Under the pieces are notes generated by a model. That model saw only the letters and a list, made by a program, of their open reading frames with translations, was not told where the DNA came from and made no database searches. A stretch of DNA of 22,827 nt from Bacteroidota bacterium (GTDB lineage Bacteria > Bacteroidota > Ignavibacteria > Palsa-1295), in assembly GCA_025363505.1 (NCBI GenBank), contig JANYDV010000141.1, positions 1-22,827 of the forward strand, written 5' to 3'. A program made the translations under genes and the position numbers. Below are positions 15,016 through 22,326 of the stretch, piece after piece (within the stretch, counting starts at the first letter, position 1; every line of letters starts with the position of its first letter).

Positions 15016-17424
15016 ATGACTAAGTACATTATTCTTTTTTGTTGCATACTTGCAATTACTTCCGATGCCCAGCCGATACTGCATACTTATGCGACCATCA
15101 ATAGTATTGGATATCAAGTGGTGTTGCCTGCCAATGACGATAGCGTTTCGCATGCGGCTATCACGGTCTTGTATCGCGAGACAAGTAAACTATGGCAAAC
15201 CGGCTTTGCGCCGACCAATTTGACTATTGATAGTATCCGACAATTTCGTGGGAGTATTTTTTTGTGTAAACCAAATACCAGCTATGATATTCAAATAACA
15301 ATTATTGATTCATTGCCGCCATATCATCAGGATGTTCTGACTCAAACAATCACTACCCGAGCAGAACCGAATATCACGCCGACACAAAATCTTCGATACG
15401 TCTCACCAACGGGTAGCGGAGTTGCGTACACAAGTTCTAATCCGGGTAATATCAAGACACTTCTTGCATCAGGATTGTCTTGCGGAACGACAGTGATCGT
15501 AAAAAGTGGAGTCTATGATGTTGGTGAGATGACCCTGACACTTAATGCTGACTGTAGTACAGGTGCACCAATTATTATTATGGCAGCACCAGGAGAAACG
15601 CCGATCTTCGATGGAGCCGATCGCACACAATACAAATGGACTCGGACCGCCGGAGATACAAATATATTTTATGCCGCGATCAAGCCCGAGCTTGAGTATA
15701 ATGCGCTTTGTTTGTTCGATAGTGTGCGGTTGTATCCGTATGGTTTTCTTACCCCACCATCGCTTGATACGTCGTATCCGTCATTGTCATCATTAGGCTA
15801 TGAGCAATCCGGTTTTTATCGTAAGGCAAATCAGGTCTATATTAAAACGCTTGATCATCAAAATCCGAACTCAGCAACGATTACATTTTCGAAGTACTTT
15901 AGTTGTTTAACCGTCAATGGAAACAATACAACATCAAATTTGTACATCAAGGGTATTACGTTCAAATATTATAATAAAGGTGCGGTTGATAAAGACTTTC
16001 TCGGGAATCCTACACAAGGGTATCCATCATCAACAATACTATTTTACAATATTAACCAAGCAGTGATTGATAGTTGTCGGTTTGAGTTTTCGAATGTCCC
16101 GGTTGCGTTTAATGGGCGTTGCAATGAAAATATTGTGCAACGCAATACGATTATTGACGGGACCGGATATTGGTCACATGGGGCGTTCAAGCAAACGCGC
16201 GATCAGTATTATTTCGAACCCGGCACGTATGGTCGCTATTTAGAGAACTCCGGTATTTTCTTCGCGCCCGATGCGACTCCTCTCATCTATGGAAACATTG
16301 TACGAAATAATTCTATCACAGGCACTGTAGCGGGCTTTGGTATTCGAAGCGCCGAGAATGCAAGGATTATTGACCTGGATATTTCGGGCAATACGGTTTC
16401 ACATTGTTACGATGGCATTGATCCAACCTCGGCGTGCATCAATGTTCGTGTTTGGAATAATATTGTTTCGTACGGTCCCGTATCATTCTCGCTCATCTTA
16501 CCTACATTCGGACCAATATTTCTTTTTCGTAATGTCGCTCATCATATTTCTGAGCGCAAGAATCATCACAACGATGTGTTCTTTGCCGAATGCGATAATA
16601 CCATCAGCAATAATATTTGGGGGACGGGCATGAAACTCAATGCCGGCGGGACAACGATGAACCCGGGGCATATCTATCTGATGCATAATACGTTTCATTC
16701 GGTAGATGATTTAGGGTTTGATATGTATCTTTGGTTTGCTACCTGGAAAAAATTCTACAGCAGAAATAATATTTATTATAGTGAAGGAAGGTCTTGTTTA
16801 TTTTTCGATGCGGTCGGAGGCGATTCATCATATTCATTTGATAGTCGTGGTGATAATTTCTTCGATAAACAAACAGGCACTATCGCCATTGTGCAACCTG
16901 TCAACGGGGTACCACACTGCGATGAATATAGGACGGTTGAATCACTATCGAACGGACTTGCAACGACCACCGGCAGTAGGAATGTGTTGATTCAGGGATA
17001 CCGACATGAGCCAATGTTTACTAATCTTTCGGCAAATGATTTCTCTCTCACCGATAAGAGTCCACTGATTGATAGCGGCGTTGTTATTGATGGACTCAAT
17101 ACTGATTTTAAAAACAATGCTCCCGATATTGGTGCATTCGAACACGAAGTGACTGCAAGTCGCGTCCGAAACGAAAAAGATTATTTATCGAGCTTAAAGA
17201 TTGTCTCCGACCGAAATAATGGACGCTTGAGCGTTCAGATCGGCTCGGACGATGAATGTAATGACCTTATTATCTATTCGGTTTTGGGCGATGTTGTATT
17301 TACTCACCCGGCATCGTTCCGGAGAGAATTAACCATTGAGGCTTCGGAGTTCTCGGCAGGGGTATATGTTGTCTCTTGCCTTATCAATGGTGAGCGTATT
17401 GAGCAGAAGTTGATAAAGCGGTAA
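15016..17424 (+). CDS. Type IX-secreted right-handed beta-helix protein
   Basis: This 802-residue secreted protein has a short signal peptide (YIILFCCILAITSDA, cleaved near residue 18) and a fibronectin-like N-terminal segment (about 20-118). A right-handed parallel beta-helix region follows (about 125-700). Its start, LRYVSPTGSGVAYTSSNPGN with VIVKSGVYD and PIIIMAAPGETPIFDGAD, is typical of secreted pectate-lyase-like or alginate/chondroitin-lyase-like proteins, and later turns repeat N-rich motifs (NIVRNNSITG, LDISGNTVSHCYDGI, VRVWNNIVSYG, RNNIYYSEGR). The last 75 residues are a type IX sorting domain: LKIVSDRNNGRLSVQI, LIIYSVLGDVVF, LTIEASEFSAGVYVV and QKLIKR. No lyase active site can be named with confidence, so a polysaccharide-degrading or adhesive role is inference. 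No type IX machinery gene is certain in this window. Confidence 0.88.
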   Translation: MTKYIILFCCILAITSDAQPILHTYATINSIGYQVVLPANDDSVSHAAITVLYRETSKLWQTGFAPTNLTIDSIRQFRGSIFLCKPNTSYDIQITIIDSLPPYHQDVLTQTITTRAEPNITPTQNLRYVSPTGSGVAYTSSNPGNIKTLLASGLSCGTTVIVKSGVYDVGEMTLTLNADCSTGAPIIIMAAPGETPIFDGADRTQYKWTRTAGDTNIFYAAIKPELEYNALCLFDSVRLYPYGFLTPPSLDTSYPSLSSLGYEQSGFYRKANQVYIKTLDHQNPNSATITFSKYFSCLTVNGNNTTSNLYIKGITFKYYNKGAVDKDFLGNPTQGYPSSTILFYNINQAVIDSCRFEFSNVPVAFNGRCNENIVQRNTIIDGTGYWSHGAFKQTRDQYYFEPGTYGRYLENSGIFFAPDATPLIYGNIVRNNSITGTVAGFGIRSAENARIIDLDISGNTVSHCYDGIDPTSACINVRVWNNIVSYGPVSFSLILPTFGPIFLFRNVAHHISERKNHHNDVFFAECDNTISNNIWGTGMKLNAGGTTMNPGHIYLMHNTFHSVDDLGFDMYLWFATWKKFYSRNNIYYSEGRSCLFFDAVGGDSSYSFDSRGDNFFDKQTGTIAIVQPVNGVPHCDEYRTVESLSNGLATTTGSRNVLIQGYRHEPMFTNLSANDFSLTDKSPLIDSGVVIDGLNTDFKNNAPDIGAFEHEVTASRVRNEKDYLSSLKIVSDRNNGRLSVQIGSDDECNDLIIYSVLGDVVFTHPASFRRELTIEASEFSAGVYVVSCLINGERIEQKLIKR

Positions 17425-17460
17425 AAGTATTGGTTGAGGCTAAGGACACAAAACAATTCG

Positions 17461-17468
17461 TAACTTTG
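17461..17468 (+). promoter_or_regulatory. Candidate -7 box (TAACTTTG) of dps
   Basis: TAACTTTG fits TAnnTTTG and lies 44 nt before the dps ATG, within an 88-nt gap after the beta-helix gene. A TTG lies 24 nt upstream, somewhat far for a -33 box, so this is tentative. Confidence 0.4.
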
Positions 17469-17512
17469 TAATCCCATCATTCGTAAGGTTATCCAATATA
17501 GATTAAACACTT

Positions 17513-17995
17513 ATGAAAAACCAAGCAATAAATATAGGACTCTCCGTTAAAGAACGCACTGGCGTGTGCAATATTCTTAATACACTACTTGCCGATGAAA
17601 CCTTGCTGTATCTTAAAACCCGTAAGCACCATTGGAATGTTACCGGGAAAGATTTCAGTGAACTCCATGTGCTTTTCGAAGCACAATATACCGAACTTGA
17701 GCTGGCAATTGATGCCATCGCCGAGCGGATTCGAAAACTTGGCGGTAATGCAACGGGCACATTAAAAGAATATGTTTCCAACAGTCGCTTAAAAGAGCAA
17801 CCGGGAAAATACCCGGCTGCGTTAGTGATGATTGAAGAACTGCTTAATGATCAGGAATCGATCATCCGATATCTCCGCCAGGATATTGATAAAACCGATA
17901 AGACATTTCACGATGCCGTCACCACAGATTTCTTGACTGGCTTGATGGGACAGCACGAGAAAATGGCTTGGATGTTGCGCTCGTATGTTTCCTAA
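17513..17995 (+). CDS. dps: Dps-family ferritin-like DNA-protection protein
   Basis: This 160-residue four-helix protein is full length. The inter-subunit ferroxidase residues of Dps can be placed exactly by spacing: His40 (KHHWNVTG), His52 (ELHVLFEAQY), Asp67 and Glu71 (AIDAIAERIRKLGG). Dps dodecamers oxidise Fe(II) with hydrogen peroxide, store the iron, and in many species coat DNA in stress or stationary phase. The N-terminus is short and has few lysines, so DNA binding through a basic tail is uncertain. The gene has its own upstream region with a candidate promoter, and apt begins 48 nt downstream. No PerR/OxyR-like operator could be recognised. Confidence 0.95.
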   Translation: MKNQAINIGLSVKERTGVCNILNTLLADETLLYLKTRKHHWNVTGKDFSELHVLFEAQYTELELAIDAIAERIRKLGGNATGTLKEYVSNSRLKEQPGKYPAALVMIEELLNDQESIIRYLRQDIDKTDKTFHDAVTTDFLTGLMGQHEKMAWMLRSYVS

Positions 17996-18043
17996 GGACG
18001 AACTTGTTGATCGGTATTCATATTTCGTTCGTAAATTTGAAAT

Positions 18044-18562
18044 GTGAATATCGATCTACACTCATACATTCGTGATGTGCCGGATTTTCCATATCCCGGC
18101 ATCCTCTTCAAAGATATAACTCCACTCATTGAGCAACCCGCTGCGTTTCGGGCTGCCCTCGACGGATTAGAGGCTCTTTGTATCGACCGAAAGATTGATA
18201 AGATCGTCGGTGTCGAGTCGCGAGGGTTTCTCTTTGGTGCTCCTCTTGCTGATAGACTCGGGGTGGGTTTTGTCATGGCTCGAAAAAAAGGAAAACTGCC
18301 ATCAAAAATAATTTCGATCTCCTACGAACTCGAATATGGATCGAACACGATCGAAATGCATCGCGATTCTATTATCCAAAACGACAATGTCTTGCTCATT
18401 GATGATGTGCTTGCTACCGGCGGAACCTCATGCGCCGTGTGCTCGCTTATCGAACAATTAGGTGGTACAGTCGAGGCATTGTTATTTGTGATCGAACTGA
18501 GTTCTTTAAAAGGGCGGGACCAATTGAAAAATCGAGAGGTGCTGTGTTTATTGGAGTACTGA
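18044..18562 (+). CDS. apt: Adenine phosphoribosyltransferase
   Basis: This 172-residue enzyme has the usual Apt length and catalyses adenine + PRPP to AMP + PPi (purine salvage, cytoplasm). It opens with the Apt pattern IRDVPDFPYPGILFKDITPL (9-28), has VGVESRGFLFGAPLADRLG (55-73) and the PRPP-binding loop VLLIDDVLATGGT (116-128). The start is GTG 18044: an in-frame TGA at 18038-18040 rules out anything upstream, and the ATG at 18042 is in another frame and is followed at once by TGA. No distinct ribosome-binding site is seen. It lies downstream of dps and is probably read from the same region. Confidence 0.97.
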   Translation: MNIDLHSYIRDVPDFPYPGILFKDITPLIEQPAAFRAALDGLEALCIDRKIDKIVGVESRGFLFGAPLADRLGVGFVMARKKGKLPSKIISISYELEYGSNTIEMHRDSIIQNDNVLLIDDVLATGGTSCAVCSLIEQLGGTVEALLFVIELSSLKGRDQLKNREVLCLLEY

Positions 18563-18640
18563 GTGTTTCTGTGTGCCATATTGTTAGAGCATAATGGCAG
18601 ATTATAAAAAACAAGTCACACAGGGAAATCATACTGGCAA

Positions 18641-18651
18641 GCTTTTTTAGA
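18641..18651 (+). repeat. Left copy of 11-bp direct repeat flanking the dinD pair
   Basis: GCTTTTTTAGA occurs here, 8 nt before dinD, and again in the same orientation at 19933-19943. It contains a T6 run, so chance matching is possible. Confidence 0.4.
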
Positions 18652-18658
18652 CGAAATT

Positions 18659-19507
18659 ATGAATGCAGAAGTTATTAAATCACTAACGAACGACTTTGAA
18701 AGTAGAGCATATCAATTTGAAGGTGCGGAGTGTTGGGATGCCCGTTCTCTTCAAGAGCTTTTAGGATATGTCCGGTGGGAGAATTTTTGGAAGGTCATAC
18801 AAAAGGCTAAAATTGCTTGTAAAACTGCCGAAAATGAACCGGAAAACCATTTTCGTGACTTCACGAAGATGGAAATTATTGGCAGTTCTCAGGCAAGAAG
18901 AGAAGTTTCGGACGTAAGATTAACGCGGTATGCCTGTTACCTTGTCGCCCAGAATGGCGACCCATCAAAAGAACCCATTGCTTTTGCGATGAGCTATTTC
19001 GCCGTTCAAACACGCAAATTTGAAATCTTAGAGCAGCGAATAAATCAATTAGAACGCCTGCATGCGAGGGAAAAATTAAAAGAGACTGAAAAGCTCTTTA
19101 GTGGATTACTTTTTCAAAGAGGAATTGATGGGGCGGGATTCGGAGCTATTAAGCATAAAGGCGATCAAGCACTGTTTGGTGGTCATGGTACTGCTCAAAT
19201 GAAAGAAAGACTTGGTGTTAAGACAGGTGCACTTGCCGATCATTTACCAACAGTCACGGTAAAAGCCAAAGACTTTGCAATGGAAATTACTCGCTTTAAT
19301 GTTGCAAAAAACGAAAGACTGACAGGGCAAACTCCAATTGAAATAGAACATGTAAAAAACAATAAAGAGGTAAGAGCCGTACTTACAAAACAGGGCATAT
19401 TCCCTGAAAATTTAGCCCCCGAAGAAGATATAAAAAAGGTGGACAGGGCTATAAAATCTGATGCCAAAAGATTAGCAAAGGGCATAAAGCCGAAAAAGCC
19501 CGAATAG
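18659..19507 (+). CDS. dinD: DNA damage-inducible protein D (DinD)
   Basis: This 282-residue protein has the full DinD length. Recognisable DinD segments are FEGAECWDARSLQELLGYVRWENFWKVI (20-47), SDVRLTRYACYLVAQNGDPSKEPIAFAMSYFAVQTRKFE (84-122) and GIDGAGFGAIKHKGDQALFGG (154-174). The N-terminal part is Bro-N/antirepressor-like. E. coli DinD is SOS-induced and inhibits RecA filaments and strand exchange; whether this one does is inference. No LexA-like palindrome could be recognised in the 96 nt upstream, which is AT-rich and holds a loose inverted repeat CTGTGTG (18569-18575)/CACACAG (18617-18623). By count, 11 of its 19 arginine codons are AGA/AGG, against about one in 35 in pepF and one in 9 in apt, a sign of horizontal origin. 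It is convergent with a 59-residue gene and shares its terminator. Confidence 0.93.
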   Translation: MNAEVIKSLTNDFESRAYQFEGAECWDARSLQELLGYVRWENFWKVIQKAKIACKTAENEPENHFRDFTKMEIIGSSQARREVSDVRLTRYACYLVAQNGDPSKEPIAFAMSYFAVQTRKFEILEQRINQLERLHAREKLKETEKLFSGLLFQRGIDGAGFGAIKHKGDQALFGGHGTAQMKERLGVKTGALADHLPTVTVKAKDFAMEITRFNVAKNERLTGQTPIEIEHVKNNKEVRAVLTKQGIFPENLAPEEDIKKVDRAIKSDAKRLAKGIKPKKPE

Positions 19508-19544
19508 ACCAAAAGCCCTCAGAAATGAGGGCTTTTGGTCTATT
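19503..19544. terminator. Bidirectional terminator holding both stop codons
   Basis: A perfect 19-bp stem, AATAGACCAAAAGCCCTCA (19503-19521) with its exact complement at 19526-19544, closes a GAAA tetraloop. The A4 and T4 tracts sit inside the stem, giving a U-rich right arm in both directions. The dinD stop TAG (19505-19507) and the stop of the convergent 59-residue gene (19542-19540) both lie within the stem at mirror positions. Confidence 0.88.
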
Positions 19545-19719
19545 CTTTAAGATAGCTTTCGATGTCGTCAATTAACTGACGCAGATGTTCATCCCGAATC
19601 GGGGAATTGCCTATTGGTCTTGCGTCAGGTTCTTCCAACATTCCCCGAAGGGTTTCTAAGTGACCCTTTGAACGTGCAAGAAGATCACGAACTTTAGCAT
19701 AAGAAACTCCCTCATTCAT
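19540..19719 (-). CDS. Small protein of unknown function convergent with dinD
   Basis: This 59-residue, charged and probably all-helical protein has no signal peptide or membrane segment. It has two helical parts (VSYAKVRDLLARSKGHLETLRGML and DEHLRQLIDDIESYLKE) separated by a Pro/Gly linker (EPDARPIGNSP). I do not recognise its family. The frame is open upstream to 19764, but the ATG at 19719 is preceded by GGGAGGGAG 5-13 nt upstream, a strong ribosome-binding site, so I chose it. Arginine codons are mostly CGN (five of six), unlike dinD. It converges on dinD and shares its terminator. A role as a DinD partner or antagonist is only a guess from position. Confidence 0.75.
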   Translation of the reverse strand: MNEGVSYAKVRDLLARSKGHLETLRGMLEEPDARPIGNSPIRDEHLRQLIDDIESYLKE

Positions 19720-19753
19720 ATTTTCTCCCTCCCAGCCCACATATTTGGGGGTG

Positions 19754-19761
19754 CAAATATA
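19754..19761 (-). promoter_or_regulatory. Candidate -7 box (TATATTTG, - strand) of the 59-residue gene
   Basis: Read on the - strand this is TATATTTG, matching TAnnTTTG, about 34 nt ahead of the ATG. A TTG-containing stretch (CTTGTTTAAG) lies about 24 nt further upstream as a possible but distant -33 box. Confidence 0.45.
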
Positions 19762-20007
19762 CAAATTGAAACCCCTTTCTTAAACAAGAATTAGAAATAA
19801 AATGCAGAGTGCCACGTCAACGCGGTTACTACCCTGACAACTAATTGAAAAATATGAATTTATAAATGAGTGTGTAAAATTATTAACAGGGTCCGGTCTA
19901 TTTTGGGTATTTATATAGGTTTAATTAGGTAGGCTTTTTTAGAGATATTTCCAGTTGGGTATTGGTTACTATCCATTACTTTTTGTCAATTTAGAATAGT
20001 TGGAATA
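19762..20007. other. AT-rich intergenic region before pepF
   Basis: This is the longest gene-free stretch in the window (about 245 nt). It is AT-rich, with no convincing ORF, tRNA, hairpin with T-run or repeat array. It holds the right copy of the 11-bp repeat (19933-19943). Presumably the pepF promoter lies here; TACTTTTTG near 19976 resembles the -7 box but has one base too many. Confidence 0.5.
19933..19943 (+). repeat. Right copy of 11-bp direct repeat flanking the dinD pair
   Basis: GCTTTTTTAGA, identical to 18641-18651 and in the same orientation, 65 nt before pepF. No hairpin precedes it, so it is not an obvious terminator tail. Confidence 0.4.
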
Positions 20008-21720
20008 ATGACGTATAAATACTTTCCGAATCGCCCTGGCACGCTGACTCAAGAGTTTGTTGAATTGGAATATAAAAAGCTCCTTGATCGAATTCCTGCT
20101 GCCGAAGCAGCCGCCGGAAGTGAAAAATGGCTCGATCTTTATGCTGATCTGAATGCGCTTAATTCGTTTGTTGGTAGCGAGTCAAGCCGAATCAATCATT
20201 CGCTCAATAAAGATATGACCAATCCTGAGCGCGAAGAGACCGAAAAGTATCAGCGCGAGCATGTCCAGCCTGCTGCTGATGAAGCAAACGCTACATTTTT
20301 AAGTGCTATTCTCAGTTCAAAACATAAAAGTGCGATCGGTGAGCGTTACGGAAAACATTTGCTTGATGTAATCGAAGTGATGCAAGAACCGCTTGCAACA
20401 GTCAATTCTGATTTGCGAGTAAAAGTAGGGGAGCTTTCGACAAAATATGACAAAATTGTTTCCCAAGCAGAAGTAACTATTGGTGGTGAATTGATGACCC
20501 TTGCAAAAGCAAGAAATTTTTTGAGCTCTGCAGATGAGCCAACTCGCAAAGAGGCATTCATCGCACAGCGTAGTTGGTTTCTCGAACATCGTAATGAGAT
20601 CGCACCGATCTTTGACCAAATGGTGAAACTTCGTGATGAGATGGGTCGCAATCTCGGGCATAAGAATTTTATCCCGTTAGCCTATAAAGCAATGGGTCGT
20701 ACCGATTACGGTATCGAAGAAGCCAAAAAATTTCGTGAGTTGATTCGCAAATATATCGTGCCGGTTCAGACATTGCTTTTTGAAGCTCGTGCAAAGCGTT
20801 TGGGTTATGACAAACTGAAGCCTTGGGATACTGGGTATGATCCGGCTTTTACATTACCAGGTGGCATTGCCCCTGTTGATACACAGATCGAAAAGGCACA
20901 ACGCGTTTTTGATCAGCTTTCACCCTTGCTTGGTCAGCATTTTACACGTATGCGCAATGAAGGGCTCATTGATCTCGAAAATCGAAAAGGAAAACGTGCG
21001 GGTGCGTATTGTACTACATTTTCCGACGAAGGTCGTGTTGCGATTCTCTGTAATTCGACCGGCGATAGTGATGATGTTGGTACACTGACCCACGAGATGG
21101 GTCATGCATTCCAGGGTTGGGAATCGCAAGTGATCGAGTCGGTAGATTTGCAGTCACCTACCTATGATGCCTGCGAGATTCATTCGATGGGGATGGAATA
21201 TCTTTCGATGCGCCACATGAATGAATTTTTCAATGAAGAGCTTACAGCAAAATTCCGCCGTAATCGTTGGCGCGATGGTGTTGAGGTTATGTGCTACATT
21301 GCTATCGTTGATGAATTTCAACATTGGGTCTATGAAAATCCTACTGCTACCTTCGATGAGCGTGATACCGCTTGGGATAAGATTTGGGATATATACAAAC
21401 CCGGCATTGACTGGAGTTCAGCAGAAGAATATAAATCTGCACGTTGGTATATGCAGGGTCATATTTTCGGAATGCCATTTTACTATATTGACTATGCTAT
21501 CGCCGAGACCGGAGCAATGCAACTTGCATTAATGGATGCGCAAGATCATGACAAGACGATCGAAGCGTATCTGAAGCTTTGCCGCATCGGCGGTACGATG
21601 AGCGTCCTTGATATATTCAAGTCAGTCGGGATGCGCACACCATTCGACGAAAGCCTCATAAAAGACTTAATGGCTCATGCAACGAAGGTGCTTTCGGACG
21701 AAGAACCTGTTGATGCGTAA
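20008..21720 (+). CDS. M3-family oligoendopeptidase (PepF-like zinc metallopeptidase)
   Basis: This 570-residue protein matches the M3B oligoendopeptidase F branch in length and layout. The zinc site is HEMGH (His362, Glu363, His366) in the stretch GTLTHEMGHAFQG, with the third ligand Glu390 in ACEIHSMGMEYL. The later region GQHIFGMPFYYIDYAIAETGAMQL-like (MQGHIFGMPFYYIDYAIAETG) is the usual substrate-side segment. The N-terminal half is helical, as expected. There is no signal peptide, so it should be cytoplasmic and degrade short peptides, including possibly those from signal-peptide turnover. Start ATG 20008 follows TTGGAATA with little Shine-Dalgarno character. secG follows 75 nt downstream, possibly cotranscribed. 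Confidence 0.93.
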   Translation: MTYKYFPNRPGTLTQEFVELEYKKLLDRIPAAEAAAGSEKWLDLYADLNALNSFVGSESSRINHSLNKDMTNPEREETEKYQREHVQPAADEANATFLSAILSSKHKSAIGERYGKHLLDVIEVMQEPLATVNSDLRVKVGELSTKYDKIVSQAEVTIGGELMTLAKARNFLSSADEPTRKEAFIAQRSWFLEHRNEIAPIFDQMVKLRDEMGRNLGHKNFIPLAYKAMGRTDYGIEEAKKFRELIRKYIVPVQTLLFEARAKRLGYDKLKPWDTGYDPAFTLPGGIAPVDTQIEKAQRVFDQLSPLLGQHFTRMRNEGLIDLENRKGKRAGAYCTTFSDEGRVAILCNSTGDSDDVGTLTHEMGHAFQGWESQVIESVDLQSPTYDACEIHSMGMEYLSMRHMNEFFNEELTAKFRRNRWRDGVEVMCYIAIVDEFQHWVYENPTATFDERDTAWDKIWDIYKPGIDWSSAEEYKSARWYMQGHIFGMPFYYIDYAIAETGAMQLALMDAQDHDKTIEAYLKLCRIGGTMSVLDIFKSVGMRTPFDESLIKDLMAHATKVLSDEEPVDA

Positions 21721-21795
21721 GTGCTTTGCGTAGATTCCTCGGAATTCTTTCGGTGGAATACTGTTATGGAATGCCCTAAATTTGAAGGAAAAACT

Positions 21796-22155
21796 ATGTT
21801 TATAGTACTTTTAGTTATCATAATGATTATCGGCTTATTAATGGCAGCGATGATCTTGGCACAATCACCAAAAGGTGACGGTTTAGCAGGTGCTCTCGGA
21901 GCCCCAGGATCGGTCGGTACGATGTTCGGAGCTCGCCGTACGGCAGACTTCCTCGTCAAAGGCACGATTTCCCTTGCCGCAGTCTTTATTGTGCTCTGTA
22001 TCGCCATTAATCGTTTATTCCTGCCTTCAGGACCCGGTGCGGCGGTTAATCCTCTTCGCGAAGGTCCGGCACCTGCAGCATCGCCAATCCAGACAGCACC
22101 AGGCGGCAATGTTCCGGTACAACAAGCACCACCTCAACAAGCCCCGGCAAAATAA
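21796..22155 (+). CDS. secG: Preprotein translocase subunit SecG
   Basis: This 119-residue protein is the small accessory subunit of the SecYEG channel. It has the SecG layout: a first membrane helix (residues 1-20, FIVLLVIIMIIGLLMAAMIL), the conserved cytoplasmic loop AQSPKGDGLAGALGAPGSVGTMFGARRTADFL, a second helix (about 57-77) and a long Pro/Ala/Gln-rich tail of unknown function. The frame is open back to 21721, next to the pepF stop, but that extension has no family similarity; the ATG at 21796 has AAGGA 6 nt upstream and starts exactly at the membrane helix. A strong terminator follows. An extended low-complexity C-terminal tail is frequent in FCB-group SecG proteins. Confidence 0.95.
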   Translation: MFIVLLVIIMIIGLLMAAMILAQSPKGDGLAGALGAPGSVGTMFGARRTADFLVKGTISLAAVFIVLCIAINRLFLPSGPGAAVNPLREGPAPAASPIQTAPGGNVPVQQAPPQQAPAK

Positions 22156-22176
22156 TCGCTGTATTATCGTAAGTTC

Positions 22177-22210
22177 AAAAAAGGCAGTCGCGAAAGCAAC
22201 TGCCTTTTTT
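22177..22210 (+). terminator. Rho-independent terminator after secG
   Basis: The stem AAAAAAGGCAGT (22177-22188) pairs with ACTGCCTTTTTT (22199-22210); the loop contains an inner GC-GAAA-GC turn. The six T at the end make it a standard intrinsic terminator, 21 nt after the secG stop. Confidence 0.93.
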
Positions 22211-22255
22211 ATTATCGTGATCTTCCCTAAAATATGAGTGCAACCGTTTTTCACG

Positions 22256-22285
22256 TTTGCTGTTGGTAATAATGGAATATATTTG
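22256..22285 (+). promoter_or_regulatory. FCB-type promoter (TTTG-N18-TATATTTG)
   Basis: The -33 box TTTG (22256-22259) and -7 box TATATTTG (22278-22285) are 18 nt apart and fit the Bacteroidota housekeeping sigma consensus. They lie about 41 nt before the ATG at 22327, after the secG terminator, so they should drive the last gene. A short GGCG/CGCC stem (22295-22298, 22309-22312) lies in the leader just ahead of the ribosome-binding site. Confidence 0.75.
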
Positions 22286-22326
22286 TTGTGTGACGGCGCT
22301 CATCTCACCGCCATTGGAGGAAAAAA

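Noticed and set aside
18563..18658. LexA/SOS operator ahead of dinD
   Set aside because: I looked for a CTGT-N8-ACAG-like palindrome and found only a loose CTGTGTG/CACACAG pair with a 41-nt gap, which does not fit LexA.
19762..20007. tRNA or other RNA gene as an insertion target next to the dinD cassette
   Set aside because: No cloverleaf-like pairing or conserved T-loop sequence was found; the region is plain AT-rich DNA.
20317..20661. Two overlapping - strand frames of 101-114 codons
   Set aside because: They are opposite the N-terminal half of the M3 peptidase gene and have no ribosome-binding site or recognisable domain.
21721..21795. N-terminal extension of SecG by 25 codons from a GTG next to the pepF stop
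   Set aside because: It adds a hydrophilic leader not seen in SecG, while the ATG at 21796 has a ribosome-binding site and begins at the first membrane helix.
21675..22109. 144-codon - strand frame opposite secG
   Set aside because: Its composition mirrors the low-complexity secG tail; the + strand gene has a clear start, membrane helices and a terminator.
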